This document shows positions 54,354 to 63,400 of a stretch of 64,000 nt of DNA, in pieces. The DNA is taken from NCBI RefSeq assembly GCF_003363265.1, contig NZ_QRBF01000001.1, positions 526,441 to 590,440 of the forward strand, in the 5' to 3' direction. The notes under the pieces were generated by a model. That model was not told the origin of the DNA. It ran no database searches and saw nothing but the letters and a program-made list of their open reading frames with translations. Position numbers and translations under genes: made by a program. Positions within the stretch are counted from its first letter, which is position 1, and the number at the start of each line of letters is the position of its first letter. Source of the DNA: Dyella psychrodurans. GTDB taxonomy: Bacteria > Pseudomonadota > Gammaproteobacteria > Xanthomonadales > Rhodanobacteraceae.

Positions 54354-55406
54354 TTAGTGACGCTGTGCTACCGGCAATTCATCCCACACCTTGGGATCTT
54401 CCGCACCCAGCACCCAGGAGCAGAACCCCTCGAGGCCGAATTGAGTTACTACAGCATAGCGATCGCGAAAGCTGTGCGCGTCGGGCATGAAGACCCATTC
54501 GCGCATATCGTCCCGATAGAAGTAGTACCAGGATTCGTGTTCGACCGCGTCCCATTGCACATCCGCATGCTGTTCCTTCGCCAAAGGAATCGATTCGTCC
54601 GCATCGATGTAGTCGGCCTTGATATTGGAAGCCTCCGTACCATCCGCCTTCACGGGATCGCCGGTGTACCAGTGGTAACCGTACAACGCGATACCGAGCG
54701 AGAGTTTTTCTTTGGGCACCAGCGTCAACGCATAGTTCAACTGGGCAAGCATCCAGGGCATGCCGTCGACGGGGCCCGGCACGGTCCAGCGCGTATGCTG
54801 GTCGTAGGTCATCAGGCAAATCAGGTCGGCGTACTTGCTCAGCGCGGCCAGGTCGTAGACGCCGCGCCAGTACTGCCACATCCATTTGGAAAAAGGCCCT
54901 ACGCCAGCGTGCCCGGGAGCATTCGGCACGACCGCGATGGATAGCTTCAGGCCATGTTTGTGCAACGCCTCCGCAGTCTGTTTGACCAACAAGGTGTAAG
55001 CGTCGCGATCGGTCCAGGAAATGCTTTCGAAGTCGAACTGAAATCCCGCGTAGCCATATTCCGATGCTTGCTGCAGCATGGCTTCGATCATGTGCTGCTT
55101 CGCCGTTTCGTCGTGCATCAGGTCGTGAAAACCGCCACGACCCGCCGACATGGAGACGATCGGCTCCACCGGCACGCGATGCGCCTTGGCCATGTTCAGC
55201 ACATATAGATTCGGGCCGCCGCTAACCAGACCCTGGTTGTCCACGCCGTACCAGGTGGGCACCAGCAGGCCGATCTTGTCGACGTGCGCCTCAAAGGAAT
55301 TGACCGACTTCTGCGAGCCCATCAAATAGAAAAGCGCGTCCGGCTGTTTGGCGAAAGCGGAGCCGCACGCAAGCGTGGCGACCAATAACAAAATCAATCG
55401 TTTCAT
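54354..55406 (-). CDS. GH18-family glycosidase-like secreted protein
   Basis: 350 aa from the ATG at 55406, giving the signal MKRLILLLVATLACGSAFA; an upstream ATG at 55421 is also possible. GH18 barrel of the YaaH/chitinase-like type: YGYAGFQFDFESISWTDRDAY holds the catalytic DxE (Asp-Phe-Glu), ADLICLMTYDQHTRWTVPGPV matches the MTYD strand, LSLGIALYGYHWYTG follows, and the C-terminus has GLEGFCSWVLGAEDP. Probable target is a GlcNAc-containing glycan or peptidoglycan. Together with GH20, GH29 and GH3 genes it fits an extracellular glycan-degrading set. Confidence 0.88.
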   Translation of the reverse strand: MKRLILLLVATLACGSAFAKQPDALFYLMGSQKSVNSFEAHVDKIGLLVPTWYGVDNQGLVSGGPNLYVLNMAKAHRVPVEPIVSMSAGRGGFHDLMHDETAKQHMIEAMLQQASEYGYAGFQFDFESISWTDRDAYTLLVKQTAEALHKHGLKLSIAVVPNAPGHAGVGPFSKWMWQYWRGVYDLAALSKYADLICLMTYDQHTRWTVPGPVDGMPWMLAQLNYALTLVPKEKLSLGIALYGYHWYTGDPVKADGTEASNIKADYIDADESIPLAKEQHADVQWDAVEHESWYYFYRDDMREWVFMPDAHSFRDRYAVVTQFGLEGFCSWVLGAEDPKVWDELPVAQRH

Positions 55407-55480
55407 GAGCGTTCCAGTCATGGCGTTGGCGTCGCCAGGTTGATGCGGTGGTTCGAGCCATGTCATGCGTTGGCGCCACT

Positions 55481-55527
55481 AAAAAAAAGCGATCGCGGCC
55501 GCATTGGGGGAAACAATGCGGCCGCGA
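55481..55527 (-). terminator. Strong intrinsic terminator of the second glucokinase gene
   Basis: CGCGGCCGCATTG (55494-55506) and CAATGCGGCCGCG (55514-55526) pair perfectly (one further pair outside) around GGGGAAA. On the minus strand the stem is followed within a few bases by eight T residues (55481-55488). It lies 30 bp after the glk2 stop and isolates it from the GH18 gene. Confidence 0.95.
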
Positions 55528-55556
55528 CCGCTGCGCGAAAACTCATGGCTTGAAGT

Positions 55557-56684
55557 TCATGCAGGCGGCATCGCCGATGCCCATGCGTGCGTGACGCTCG
55601 TCTGCCCGATACGTACGTGCTCCCTTCGGGAGTCGAGATGCCAACGGGCGGCGCCGATGACGCCGTATTGACCGTGACCCATCACGTGAATCGGAAGCCG
55701 CTGCAAGAAAGGACGCATCACGCCCTTATCGAGAAACCGCTCGATCAAAGGGCTCTGCCGCATGAAATCGATCATCTGCGAAAGAAAGCCGCCCGCGAGA
55801 TAAACGCCGCCGGTGGCTCCATAAAGCATCGCCAGATCGGCGGCGAACGAACCGAGCCAGCCGCAGAACAGCGAGAGCGCTCGATGCGCGATCTCGTCCT
55901 TGCCTTCGATAGCCGCCGCCGTCACCGCGGCGGGTTCATCGTGCAAGGGATAACGATCGTGTATCGCACACAGCGCCATGTAGAGCCGATGCAGGCCGGG
56001 GCCCGACAACACCGCTTCGTAGTCAGCGTGGCTGTTAGGTTGCGACACGCGCGCAAGCACTTGTTGCTCGATGCCCGCGCGCGCCGCGAGTTGCGTATGT
56101 CCCGCTTCGGTGGCCATCACCCGTGGCGGCTCGCCCGGCAGCCACACCGCGGCGCCAAGCCCCGTACCCGGACCGATCACGACCATCGGCCCCGCGCCCA
56201 CATCGCCGACCGCGCGATGCTTGAGCGCCACCGTGCCTTCGACAGCCTTCTGTCCCACTGCGTAAGCAAGCGCTTCCAGATCGTTGACGAAACGCACCTG
56301 CTCAAGCGCCAAGGCTTGCTTCATCGCATCCAGCCGCACGGGCCACGCGAGGTTCTTGCTGATCACCGAACCCGCATGCAGATAACCCGCGCACGCAAGC
56401 ACGAGTTCGCGCGGTTGGACGTCCAGCTTCTGACAGAAACAGCGAACGATGTCTTCCAGATGCGGATGATCCGCGCACCGATACGTGCGCGCGGCCAGGA
56501 TGCGCGGCGTATCGCCTGCGTGCGTCGGCGCGACCAGCGCCAGGCGCGCGTGCGTGCCGCCGATATCGGCGGAAAGAAAGGCTCCCTCGCCGACACCCAC
56601 GGATTCGCCATGCCCCAGCAGCACCGCCTTGCCATGCAACGGCTCCGGCGAAGGCGTCAACGCGACCCCTGACATCTCCATCAT
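55557..56684 (-). CDS. glk: Glucokinase (second copy)
   Basis: 375 aa. Same family as the gene at 49935: LSADIGGTHARLALV, ACAGYLHAGSVISKN, FVNDLEALAY, VVIGPGTGLGAAVWLPG, TEAGHTQLAARAGIEQQVL and LFCGWLGSFAADLAMLYGATGGVYLAGGF. It has about 14 extra N-terminal residues and a C-terminal extension (EHVRIGQTSVTHAWASAMPPA). It is transcribed alone, divergent from the fucose operon, and ends at a strong terminator. Its promoter region resembles that of the first copy. Confidence 0.93.
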   Translation of the reverse strand: MMEMSGVALTPSPEPLHGKAVLLGHGESVGVGEGAFLSADIGGTHARLALVAPTHAGDTPRILAARTYRCADHPHLEDIVRCFCQKLDVQPRELVLACAGYLHAGSVISKNLAWPVRLDAMKQALALEQVRFVNDLEALAYAVGQKAVEGTVALKHRAVGDVGAGPMVVIGPGTGLGAAVWLPGEPPRVMATEAGHTQLAARAGIEQQVLARVSQPNSHADYEAVLSGPGLHRLYMALCAIHDRYPLHDEPAAVTAAAIEGKDEIAHRALSLFCGWLGSFAADLAMLYGATGGVYLAGGFLSQMIDFMRQSPLIERFLDKGVMRPFLQRLPIHVMGHGQYGVIGAARWHLDSRREHVRIGQTSVTHAWASAMPPA

Positions 56685-57018
56685 GACTTCATCCCGGAAG
56701 CTGCGAAAACCGGGCCGGCATGCAGCGCGAGCCGGGTTCTACCCTGCTTTTTCATGGCTCTTTCCACGCCCACGCCCCTCGCCCGATGGATGCCGGACAA
56801 CGCTGCCTGTGTTGGCAGGCCTGTTCATTAGCGAAATTTAGGTTTATATATGTTTTAGATCGTGGCAAACCGAAATGCAACATCTTTTTTGAGAGTTGCC
56901 GCCCTGCCATCTACAAGCACCTGTAAATTGACTGTTTATATATACACAGACGGCCTAAACTGAGCGATCATATGCACCGAGGCCGACAGACGGACGGCCG
57001 AAACCGCTACGGGGATGA
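56685..57018. other. Divergent promoter region between glk2 and the fucose operon
   Basis: 334 bp. An AT-rich block (about 56830-56960) includes the shared element at 56854-56882 and, further right, CTGTAAATTGACTGTTTATATATAC, which resembles CTTGTAAATCATTGTTTTATATGC upstream of the first glk (about 51210-51234). The spacing between the two conserved blocks is similar in both regions. The rightward fucose promoter probably lies in the AT-rich block, since the rest is GC-rich. Confidence 0.55.
56854..56882 (-). promoter_or_regulatory. Promoter element shared with the first glucokinase gene, copy 2
   Basis: Begins TTTAGATCGTGGCAA and ends TGCAACA like copy 1 at 51147-51175, with four differences in 29. 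On the minus strand it reads TTGCAT, 17 bp, TAAAAC, about 170 bp before glk2. Because it lies in a divergent region, a factor binding here could also govern the fucose operon starting at 57019. Confidence 0.6.
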
Positions 57019-58047
57019 ATGACACAGCCAACGACCAAGCCGGAATCGAGTCAGGCCAACGCTCGGCCGGATGGCTGGCCGCGCTCGCGCCTGTCGCTCG
57101 GCGGCGCGCCGATCGGCAATCTCTATGAGTCGGTCAACGACGAAACGGCCGCGGCGACGATTTCCCGCGCCTGGCTACGCAACATCCGCCATTTCGACAC
57201 CGCGCCCTATTACGGCTACGGACTGAGTGAAAGTCGCCTGGGTGCCACCCTGTGCGCCGTCCCTCGCGACAGCTTCAGCCTCTCCACCAAAGTCGGCAGG
57301 ATCATCGAGAGCGACGCGCGCCAGACCAGCCACGCCGACGGTTTTATCGTCGACGGCCAATCGGCGCGCTTCGACTACAGCCGCGACGGCATCCTCCGCT
57401 CGTTCGAGGCGAGCCTGAACCGCCTGCGCACCGATCACGTCGAAATACTGTTGCTGCACGACATCGGCGCGTTGACGCATGGTGCCCAACATGCGGACGT
57501 TCTCCGACAGGCGCTGGACGAAGCGCTGCCGGCCATGGCGGACCTGCGATCGCAAGGCGTATGCAAGGCCATCGGCATCGGCGTGAACGAAGAAGCCGTA
57601 TGCCTGGAAGTGATGCCGCGATTCCATATCGACGTCATCATGCTGGCGGGTCGCTACACCCTGTTCGAACAGCAGGAAAGCAAAGCCGTGATGGCACAGG
57701 CGCAGGCGCGCGACATAGCGATTCTTGCGGCAGGCCCCTACAACTCCGGCCTGCTCGGCGGCGACAACGGGCCGGGCCATTTCTATAACTACGCGCCCGC
57801 CGATCAGAACACCCTTGAGAAAGCGCGTCGCTTTTACGAAGTGCTCGACAGAACCCACACGCAAGTCGGCGCCGCAGCGCTGCAGTTCCCGCTGGCGCAT
57901 CCCGCCGTGGCGAGTGTCGTCTGCGGCCTGCGTTCCGTGGCGGAAGTCGACAGCGCCGACGAACGCATCAAGATCGCGATTCCTGCCGACGCCTGGCGCG
58001 CCCTGCGCGATGCCGGACTGATCGCAGACGGCATCCCCACGCCATGA
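57019..58047 (+). CDS. Aldo/keto reductase, probable L-fucose (D-threo-aldose) 1-dehydrogenase
   Basis: 342 aa. Aldo-keto reductase barrel with LGGAPIGNLYESV, FDTAPYYGYGLSESRLG (catalytic Asp and Tyr), VEILLLHDIGAL and the cofactor end VVCGLRSVAEVDSA. D-threo-aldose dehydrogenases of this family oxidise L-fucose to L-fuconolactone. It is the first gene of the plus-strand fucose operon and overlaps the next gene by ATGA, so the lactone product feeds the lactonase encoded there. Confidence 0.88.
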   Translation: MTQPTTKPESSQANARPDGWPRSRLSLGGAPIGNLYESVNDETAAATISRAWLRNIRHFDTAPYYGYGLSESRLGATLCAVPRDSFSLSTKVGRIIESDARQTSHADGFIVDGQSARFDYSRDGILRSFEASLNRLRTDHVEILLLHDIGALTHGAQHADVLRQALDEALPAMADLRSQGVCKAIGIGVNEEAVCLEVMPRFHIDVIMLAGRYTLFEQQESKAVMAQAQARDIAILAAGPYNSGLLGGDNGPGHFYNYAPADQNTLEKARRFYEVLDRTHTQVGAAALQFPLAHPAVASVVCGLRSVAEVDSADERIKIAIPADAWRALRDAGLIADGIPTP

Positions 58048-58922
58048 TCATCGTCGACGCGCATCAGCATTACTGGCAGCCATCGCGTGGCGACTACGGC
58101 TGGTTGAAGGATGCGCCGGAATCGCTGCGTCGCCCCTTTCTGCCGCCCGAGCTGCACGCTCAACGCAAAGCTGCAGGTGTGAAGCACACGGTGCTCGTGC
58201 AAGCTGCGCCGACCGAAGAAGAAACACGCTTCCTATTCGAACTGGCGCGTCACGATGGCGCTGTCGCGGGAGTCGTGGGCTGGGTGGATATGGAAGGCGA
58301 CGACGTCGGCGCACGCATCGATGCGCTGATCCGCGACGGCGGTGGCCTTCTCTGCGGGCTGCGTCCGATGGCGCAGGACATCGCCGATCCGGATTGGCTG
58401 GCGAACCCCTCGCTCGACCGCGCCTTCGATTGCATCCAGGACTGCGGCCTGACCTTCGATGCGCTCGCCACCATGACGCAGTTGCCCGCGCTGCTTCGAC
58501 GCCTGCGCCGTCACCCGCACTTGAATGTCGTGCTCGACCATGCCGGCAAGCCGGCCATCGGCGACGGACGTTTCGATCAATGGACCAGCTGGATCGACGA
58601 GCTGGCGCAACATCCGCAGTTGCACTGCAAGTTGTCGGGCCTGCTCACCCTGCTGCATGAACCGGTGGACCAAGACGCCATCGAGCCTTACGTCGCCGAT
58701 CTCTTCGCGCACTTCGGACCGGAGCGACTGATGTGGGGCAGCGATTGGCCCGTGCTCACCACCCACGCCGATTTCGGGCAATGGCTCGATATGGCGCTGA
58801 CGCTCACCGAACGCTACGCCCCCGGATCGCAGCCGGATGTTTTCGCTGCCAACGCGGTGGGTTTTTACGCGCTTGACATCGATCTCGCTGCGCAGGATGC
58901 ACGCGCGGAACGCACGCCATGA
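58044..58922 (+). CDS. Amidohydrolase-family L-fuconolactonase
   Basis: 292 aa. Amidohydrolase 2 fold: metal-site DAHQHYW at the N-terminus, LVQAAPTEEET, VVLDHAGKPAIGDG (conserved His), LHCKLSGLLTLL and MWGSDWPVLTT with the catalytic Asp. Its position between the fucose dehydrogenase and the later steps matches opening of L-fuconolactone to L-fuconate. The start overlaps the upstream stop (ATGA). Confidence 0.88.
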   Translation: MIIVDAHQHYWQPSRGDYGWLKDAPESLRRPFLPPELHAQRKAAGVKHTVLVQAAPTEEETRFLFELARHDGAVAGVVGWVDMEGDDVGARIDALIRDGGGLLCGLRPMAQDIADPDWLANPSLDRAFDCIQDCGLTFDALATMTQLPALLRRLRRHPHLNVVLDHAGKPAIGDGRFDQWTSWIDELAQHPQLHCKLSGLLTLLHEPVDQDAIEPYVADLFAHFGPERLMWGSDWPVLTTHADFGQWLDMALTLTERYAPGSQPDVFAANAVGFYALDIDLAAQDARAERTP

Positions 58923-58971
58923 CGCGATCGCGCATTCAATCTAACAACGTTCAGAACAAGGGAGACACCGC

Positions 58972-59718
58972 ATGAGCGGACGTTTGACTGGCAAGCACGC
59001 GCTCATCACCGCTGCCGGTGCCGGCATAGGCCGTGCAACCGCCCTCGCCTTCGCGCAAGCCGGCGCCAAGGTATGCGCCACCGACATCGATGGCGAAGCG
59101 CTAGACAGCCTGGCTGCGGAACATGCTTCCATCGCCACCAGCAAGCTCGATGTGACGCGCCCTGACGACATCAAGGCGCTCGTGCAGGCGTCCGGCCCGT
59201 TCGATGTGCTGTTCAACTGCGCGGGCTTCGTGCACGCCGGCACCATTCTCGATACCGACGACGCAAGCTGGCGTCGTTCGTTCACGATCAATGTCGACAG
59301 CATGTTCCATCTGTGCAAAGCCGTGCTGCCGGACATGCTGGAGCGTGGCAAGGGCAGCATCATCAACATGTCGTCGGTCGCCTCGAGCATCAAAGGCGTG
59401 CCGAACCGTTTTGCCTACGGCGCCACCAAGGCTGCCGTCATCGGCCTCACCCGATCCATCGCATCGGACTTCGTTGCGCGCGGCGTGCGATGCAACGCGA
59501 TCTGCCCCGGCACGGTGAAAACGCCGTCGCTCGGCGATCGCGTGCGCGCGCTCGGCGGCGACGAAGCCGCCAACTGGCAACGCTTCATCGAGCGCCAGCC
59601 GATGGGCCGGCTGGGCGAACCCGAAGAGATCGCCGCGTTAGCGCTTTACCTCGCATCCGACGAATCCGCCTTTACCACCGGCACCGTCCACGTCGTGGAT
59701 GGCGGCTGGTCCAACTGA
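58972..59718 (+). CDS. SDR, probable 2-keto-3-deoxy-L-fuconate dehydrogenase
   Basis: 248 aa. Motifs: ITAAGAGIGRATA (cofactor), a DID Asp after beta-strand 2 (VCATDIDGE) that favours NAD, NCAG, INMSSVASSIKG, YGATK, and CNAICPGTVKTPSL. The sequence strongly recalls KDF dehydrogenases of the Xanthomonas fucose pathway, which make 2,4-diketo-3-deoxy-L-fuconate. A 49-bp gap with AAGGGAGA separates it from the lactonase gene. Confidence 0.88.
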   Translation: MSGRLTGKHALITAAGAGIGRATALAFAQAGAKVCATDIDGEALDSLAAEHASIATSKLDVTRPDDIKALVQASGPFDVLFNCAGFVHAGTILDTDDASWRRSFTINVDSMFHLCKAVLPDMLERGKGSIINMSSVASSIKGVPNRFAYGATKAAVIGLTRSIASDFVARGVRCNAICPGTVKTPSLGDRVRALGGDEAANWQRFIERQPMGRLGEPEEIAALALYLASDESAFTTGTVHVVDGGWSN

Positions 59719-59738
59719 ACGCGAGGAGCAAGAAGTCC

Positions 59739-60602
59739 ATGAAACTGTTTCGTTACGGTTCTCCCGGCAGGGAAAAGCCAGGCGTGATCGACGCGAACGG
59801 CAAGCTCCGCGATCTGTCCGCCGTGATCGACGACATCGACGCGCAAGCGCTCAGCCGCGAAGGACGCGCGCGCATCGCCGCCATCGATCCGCAGACGCTG
59901 CCGGAAGTGACCGGTCAGCCGCGTTACGGCACGCCGGTCGCCTACGTCAGCAAGATGATTTGCGTCGGCATGAACTACGCCGAACATGCCGCCGAAACCG
60001 GCACGCCTCCGCCGGAACAACCGGTGCTTTTCATGAAGGCCACCAGCGCGATCGTCGGCCCCAACGACGATGTCGTGATCCCGCGCGGCTCCGTGAAAAC
60101 CGATTGGGAAGTGGAGCTCGGCGTCGTCATCGGCGACATAACGCGCAACGTGAGCGAAGAGAACGCGCTCAAGCATGTGGCCGGTTACCTGGTCGTCAAC
60201 GACGTATCCGAGCGCGAATTCCAGTTCGATCACGGCGGCCAATGGGTCAAGGGCAAAAGCTGCGACACCTTCGGCCCGCTCGGCCCGTGGCTGGTGACCA
60301 GCGAAGAAATCACCGATCCGCAGAACCTGGATCTGTGGCTGGAAGTCAACGGCCACCGCTACCAGAACGGCACCACGCGCACGATGATCTTCGGCGTGGC
60401 CAAGCTCGTCAGCCACATCAGCCGCTACATGACGCTGCTGCCCGGCGACGTGATCAGCACCGGCACGCCCGCAGGCGTCGGCCTTGGACAAAAGCCGCCG
60501 AAGTATCTGCGCGCGGGCGATGTCATCGAACTGGGCATCAGCGGGCTTGGACAGCAGCGCCAGCACGTTCGTGCCGATACGCAAAACGGGACGACTGCAT
60601 GA
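59739..60602 (+). CDS. FAH-family 2,4-diketo-3-deoxy-L-fuconate hydrolase
   Basis: 287 aa from the ATG at 59739 (GAGGAGC upstream); a longer open frame overlapping the SDR gene is not used. Fumarylacetoacetate hydrolase fold: [30 protein letters not shown], metal ligands in [37 protein letters not shown] and [18 protein letters not shown]. In the non-phosphorylating fucose pathway the enzyme splits the diketo acid to pyruvate and L-lactate. Confidence 0.88.
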   Translation: MKLFRYGSPGREKPGVIDANGKLRDLSAVIDDIDAQALSREGRARIAAIDPQTLPEVTGQPRYGTPVAYVSKMICVGMNYAEHAAETGTPPPEQPVLFMKATSAIVGPNDDVVIPRGSVKTDWEVELGVVIGDITRNVSEENALKHVAGYLVVNDVSEREFQFDHGGQWVKGKSCDTFGPLGPWLVTSEEITDPQNLDLWLEVNGHRYQNGTTRTMIFGVAKLVSHISRYMTLLPGDVISTGTPAGVGLGQKPPKYLRAGDVIELGISGLGQQRQHVRADTQNGTTA

Positions 60603-60636
60603 TTCGCATCGACACCCTTTTCACCTGCAATCTCCA

Positions 60637-60656
60637 GGAGCGTGGCGAAACGCTCC
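60637..60656 (+). other. Small hairpin between hydrolase and dehydratase genes
   Basis: GGAGCGT (60637-60643) and ACGCTCC (60650-60656) form a 7-bp stem followed by TTTC. It may modulate expression or mRNA stability inside the operon; it is too weak to be called a terminator. Confidence 0.35.
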
Positions 60657-60675
60657 TTTCAGGGACGACCACCGC

Positions 60676-61995
60676 ATGAGCAAGATCACGTCGCTGGACA
60701 CTTACGACGTCCGCTTCCCCACATCTCGCGAGCTGGACGGATCGGATGCGATGAACCCCGATCCGGATTACTCCGCGGCCTACGTCGTCGTGCGTACCGA
60801 TCAGCCGCATGTCGCCGGTTACGGTCTCGCCTTCACCATCGGTCGCGGCAACGACGTGCAGAAAGCGGCCATCGACGCGCTTGCGCATCATGTCGTGGGC
60901 CTCGACATCGCCGAAGTCACCGGCGACCTTGGCGGATTCGCCAAGCGCCTGATCGGCGACTCGCAGCTGCGCTGGCTCGGCCCCGAAAAGGGCGTCATGC
61001 ACATGGCCATCGGCGCCGTCGTGAACGCCGCGTGGGATCTCGCTGCGCGTCTCGCCGGCAAGCCGTTGTGGCGCTTCATTGCAGACATGACGCCCGAACA
61101 ATTGGTCGCGACGATCGACTTCCGCTACCTCACCGACGCGCTGACGCCCGCGGAAGCGCTGACCATGCTGCACGCCGCTGCTCCCACCAAGGCAAAGCGC
61201 ATCGCGCAGCTGCTGGAGGAAGGTTATCCGGCCTACACAACATCGCCAGGCTGGCTGGGCTACACCGACGAAAAAATGCAGCGCCTCGCACGCGAAGCCG
61301 TCGCCGCCGGTTTCCGCACCATCAAGTTGAAGGTGGGCCTGAATGTCGAAGACGACATCCGCCGTTGTCGCCTTGCGCGCGAAGCGGTAGGCCCCGACGT
61401 CGCCATCGCCGTCGACGCCAACCAGCGCTGGGACGTCCCCCACGCCATCGCCTGGTTGCGCCGCCTGTCCGACGTGCAGCTGGCATGGGTGGAAGAACCC
61501 ACCAGTCCGGACGACGTGCTGGGCCACGCAACGATTCGCCGTGCCGTGGCACCCACGCCCATCTCCACCGGCGAACACACGCAGAACCGGGTGGTCTTCA
61601 AGCAGCTATTCCAGGCGAACGCGGTCGACCTGATCCAGATCGATGCCGCGCGCGTGGGCGGCGTAAACGAAAACCTGGCCATCCTGCTGATGGCGGCCAA
61701 GTACGGCGTGCGCGTGTTTCCGCACGCCGGCGGCGTGGGCTTGTGCGAACTCGTGCAACATCTGGCCATGGCCGATTTCGTCGCGATCACCGGCAAGAAG
61801 GACGACCGCGCCATCGAATTCGTCGATCACCTGCACCAGCATTTCGTGGACCCGGTGGTGATTCGCAACGGCCACTACATCGCACCGCAAACGCCCGGCT
61901 TCTCCGCGCAGATGCATGCGGATACCCTAAAGCAATACAGCTATCCGGATGGTCCCGTTTGGTGCGAGCCGGTGGATGTCGCAAAAGCTCAATAA
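60676..61995 (+). CDS. L-fuconate dehydratase (enolase superfamily)
   Basis: 439 aa from the ATG at 60676, close to the length I recall for the characterised Xanthomonas enzyme. Enolase-superfamily active site: TIKLKVGLN (Lys base), [11 protein letters not shown] (metal Asp), [10 protein letters not shown] (metal Glu), [12 protein letters not shown] (metal Glu) and [12 protein letters not shown] (His base). The N-terminal capping domain has [25 protein letters not shown], typical of fuconate dehydratases. It makes 2-keto-3-deoxy-L-fuconate, the substrate of the SDR encoded two genes upstream. Confidence 0.93.
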   Translation: MSKITSLDTYDVRFPTSRELDGSDAMNPDPDYSAAYVVVRTDQPHVAGYGLAFTIGRGNDVQKAAIDALAHHVVGLDIAEVTGDLGGFAKRLIGDSQLRWLGPEKGVMHMAIGAVVNAAWDLAARLAGKPLWRFIADMTPEQLVATIDFRYLTDALTPAEALTMLHAAAPTKAKRIAQLLEEGYPAYTTSPGWLGYTDEKMQRLAREAVAAGFRTIKLKVGLNVEDDIRRCRLAREAVGPDVAIAVDANQRWDVPHAIAWLRRLSDVQLAWVEEPTSPDDVLGHATIRRAVAPTPISTGEHTQNRVVFKQLFQANAVDLIQIDAARVGGVNENLAILLMAAKYGVRVFPHAGGVGLCELVQHLAMADFVAITGKKDDRAIEFVDHLHQHFVDPVVIRNGHYIAPQTPGFSAQMHADTLKQYSYPDGPVWCEPVDVAKAQ

Positions 61996-62035
61996 CGTGT
62001 GACACGTAACATCGAATGGGACGCCATGACCTATT

Positions 62036-62121
62036 GCCTCACCGTCGTCCCCGAGCTCGATGGAAAATAGTGCCTCACCGTCATCACCTAGCTCGACGGA
62101 AAATATGACCTCACCGTCATC
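62036..62121 (+). repeat. 36-bp tandem repeat, about 2.4 copies
   Basis: Units begin at 62036, 62072 and 62108. Each has CCTCACCGTC, then a TC-rich middle, AGCTCGA and GGAAAATA; copies 1 and 2 differ at a handful of positions and copy 3 is cut off after about 13 bases where the following REP-type element starts. It lies between the dehydratase and lactate dehydrogenase genes. Confidence 0.6.
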
Positions 62122-62229
62122 CCGGCGAACGCCGGGATCCAGTTTAAATACGCGTCCGAAGGACACAAAAACTACTATTGCGCGCTTCGCAAGGCCTATT
62201 GAAACTGGATCCCGCTTCACCGGGATAAC
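62116..62229. repeat. REP-type inverted pair (REPIN-like) element
   Basis: Left arm: GTCATCCCGGCGAACGCCGG, then GATCCAGTTT (62116-62145). Right arm: AAACTGGATCCCG, CTTCACCGGGATAAC (62202-62229), the inverse with small changes. The centre is about 56 bp. GTCATCCCGGCGAACGCCGG is a widespread REP-like sequence in proteobacteria. It separates the dehydratase from lldD and may act as an mRNA processing or partial stop point. Confidence 0.75.
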
Positions 62230-62257
62230 GACACGCTTCGATCAAGGTCCGAAACCC

Positions 62258-63400
62258 ATGACCACCCCCATCACCAACGTCGCCGATCTACGCGAACTCG
62301 CCAAGCGCCGCGTACCGCGCGCCTTCTTCGAATACGCCGATCGCGGTTCGTACGACGAGATCACGCTGAAAGCGAATCGCGCGGCATTCGAACGCATCGC
62401 CCTGCGGCAACGCGTGATGTGCGACGTCGACAACCGCTCGCTCGCCACCGACATCCTCGGCGAACCGGTCTCGATGCCGCTGGCAATCGCACCGACCGGC
62501 CTCACCGGCTTGCAGCACGGCGCAGGCGAAATCCTCGGCGCCCGCGCCGCCGCCAAGGCCGGCATTCCGTTCTGCCTGAGCACCATGTCCATCTGCTCCA
62601 TCGAGCAAGTGCGCGCGGCGGTGGACACGCCGTTCTGGTTTCAGGTGTACGTGATGCGAGATCGCGGCTTCACCCGCGATCTGATCCAGCGTGCCAAGGC
62701 GGCCGAATGCAGCGCCTTGATGCTGACGGCCGACCTTACCGTGCAAGGCCAGCGCCATCGCGAAATCAAGAACGGCTTGTCCGTGCCGCCGAAGATCACG
62801 CTGCGCAACATCCTCGACATGGCCAGCAAACCGCGTTGGGCATGGAGCATGTTGCGCGCGCCGAGCCGTTCGTTCGGCAATCTGCAAGGTCGCGTCGAAA
62901 ACACCGACAGCCTTTCCACGTTGGCACAGTGGATCGCCAAGCAGTTCGATCCCAGGCTCAACTGGCGCGATCTCGAATGGATTCGCGCGATCTGGCCCGG
63001 CAAGCTGATCATCAAGGGCATACTCGATCCGCACGACGCGCGCCTCGCGGCCGATCACGGCGTGGATGCCATCGTGGTGTCCAACCACGGCGGCCGCCAG
63101 CTGGACAGCGCACCCGCCACCATCGACGTGCTGCCCTCCATCGTGCAAGCCGTCGGCGACCGCACGCAGGTGCTGTTCGATGGCGGCATCCTCAGCGGAC
63201 AGGATCTATTCAAGGCCCTGGCCTGCGGAGCGCACGCCGGACTGATCGGCAAAGCCTTTCTTTACGGCCTCGGTGCCATGGGCGAAGCCGGCGTCACGCA
63301 GACCATCGAGCTGATCCGTCGCGAATTGAGCGTCACCATGGCGCTGACCGGACAAACCGACGTGCGCCGCATCACGAACGACGTGATCTGGCGAGCATAA
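62258..63400 (+). CDS. lldD: FMN-dependent L-lactate dehydrogenase
   Basis: 380 aa from the ATG at 62258 (AAGG upstream); the longer open frame runs through the repeat region and is not used. Alpha-hydroxy-acid oxidase family: FFEYADRGSYDEITLKANRAAFERI, PLAIAPTGLTGLQHG, FQVYVMRDRGFT, LIIKGILDPHDA (Lys), VVSNHGGRQLD with the catalytic His, and DGGILSGQDLFKAL. It oxidises L-lactate to pyruvate with electrons to the respiratory chain, removing the lactate made by the fucose pathway. Its place at the operon end supports that role. Confidence 0.93.
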   Translation: MTTPITNVADLRELAKRRVPRAFFEYADRGSYDEITLKANRAAFERIALRQRVMCDVDNRSLATDILGEPVSMPLAIAPTGLTGLQHGAGEILGARAAAKAGIPFCLSTMSICSIEQVRAAVDTPFWFQVYVMRDRGFTRDLIQRAKAAECSALMLTADLTVQGQRHREIKNGLSVPPKITLRNILDMASKPRWAWSMLRAPSRSFGNLQGRVENTDSLSTLAQWIAKQFDPRLNWRDLEWIRAIWPGKLIIKGILDPHDARLAADHGVDAIVVSNHGGRQLDSAPATIDVLPSIVQAVGDRTQVLFDGGILSGQDLFKALACGAHAGLIGKAFLYGLGAMGEAGVTQTIELIRRELSVTMALTGQTDVRRITNDVIWRA

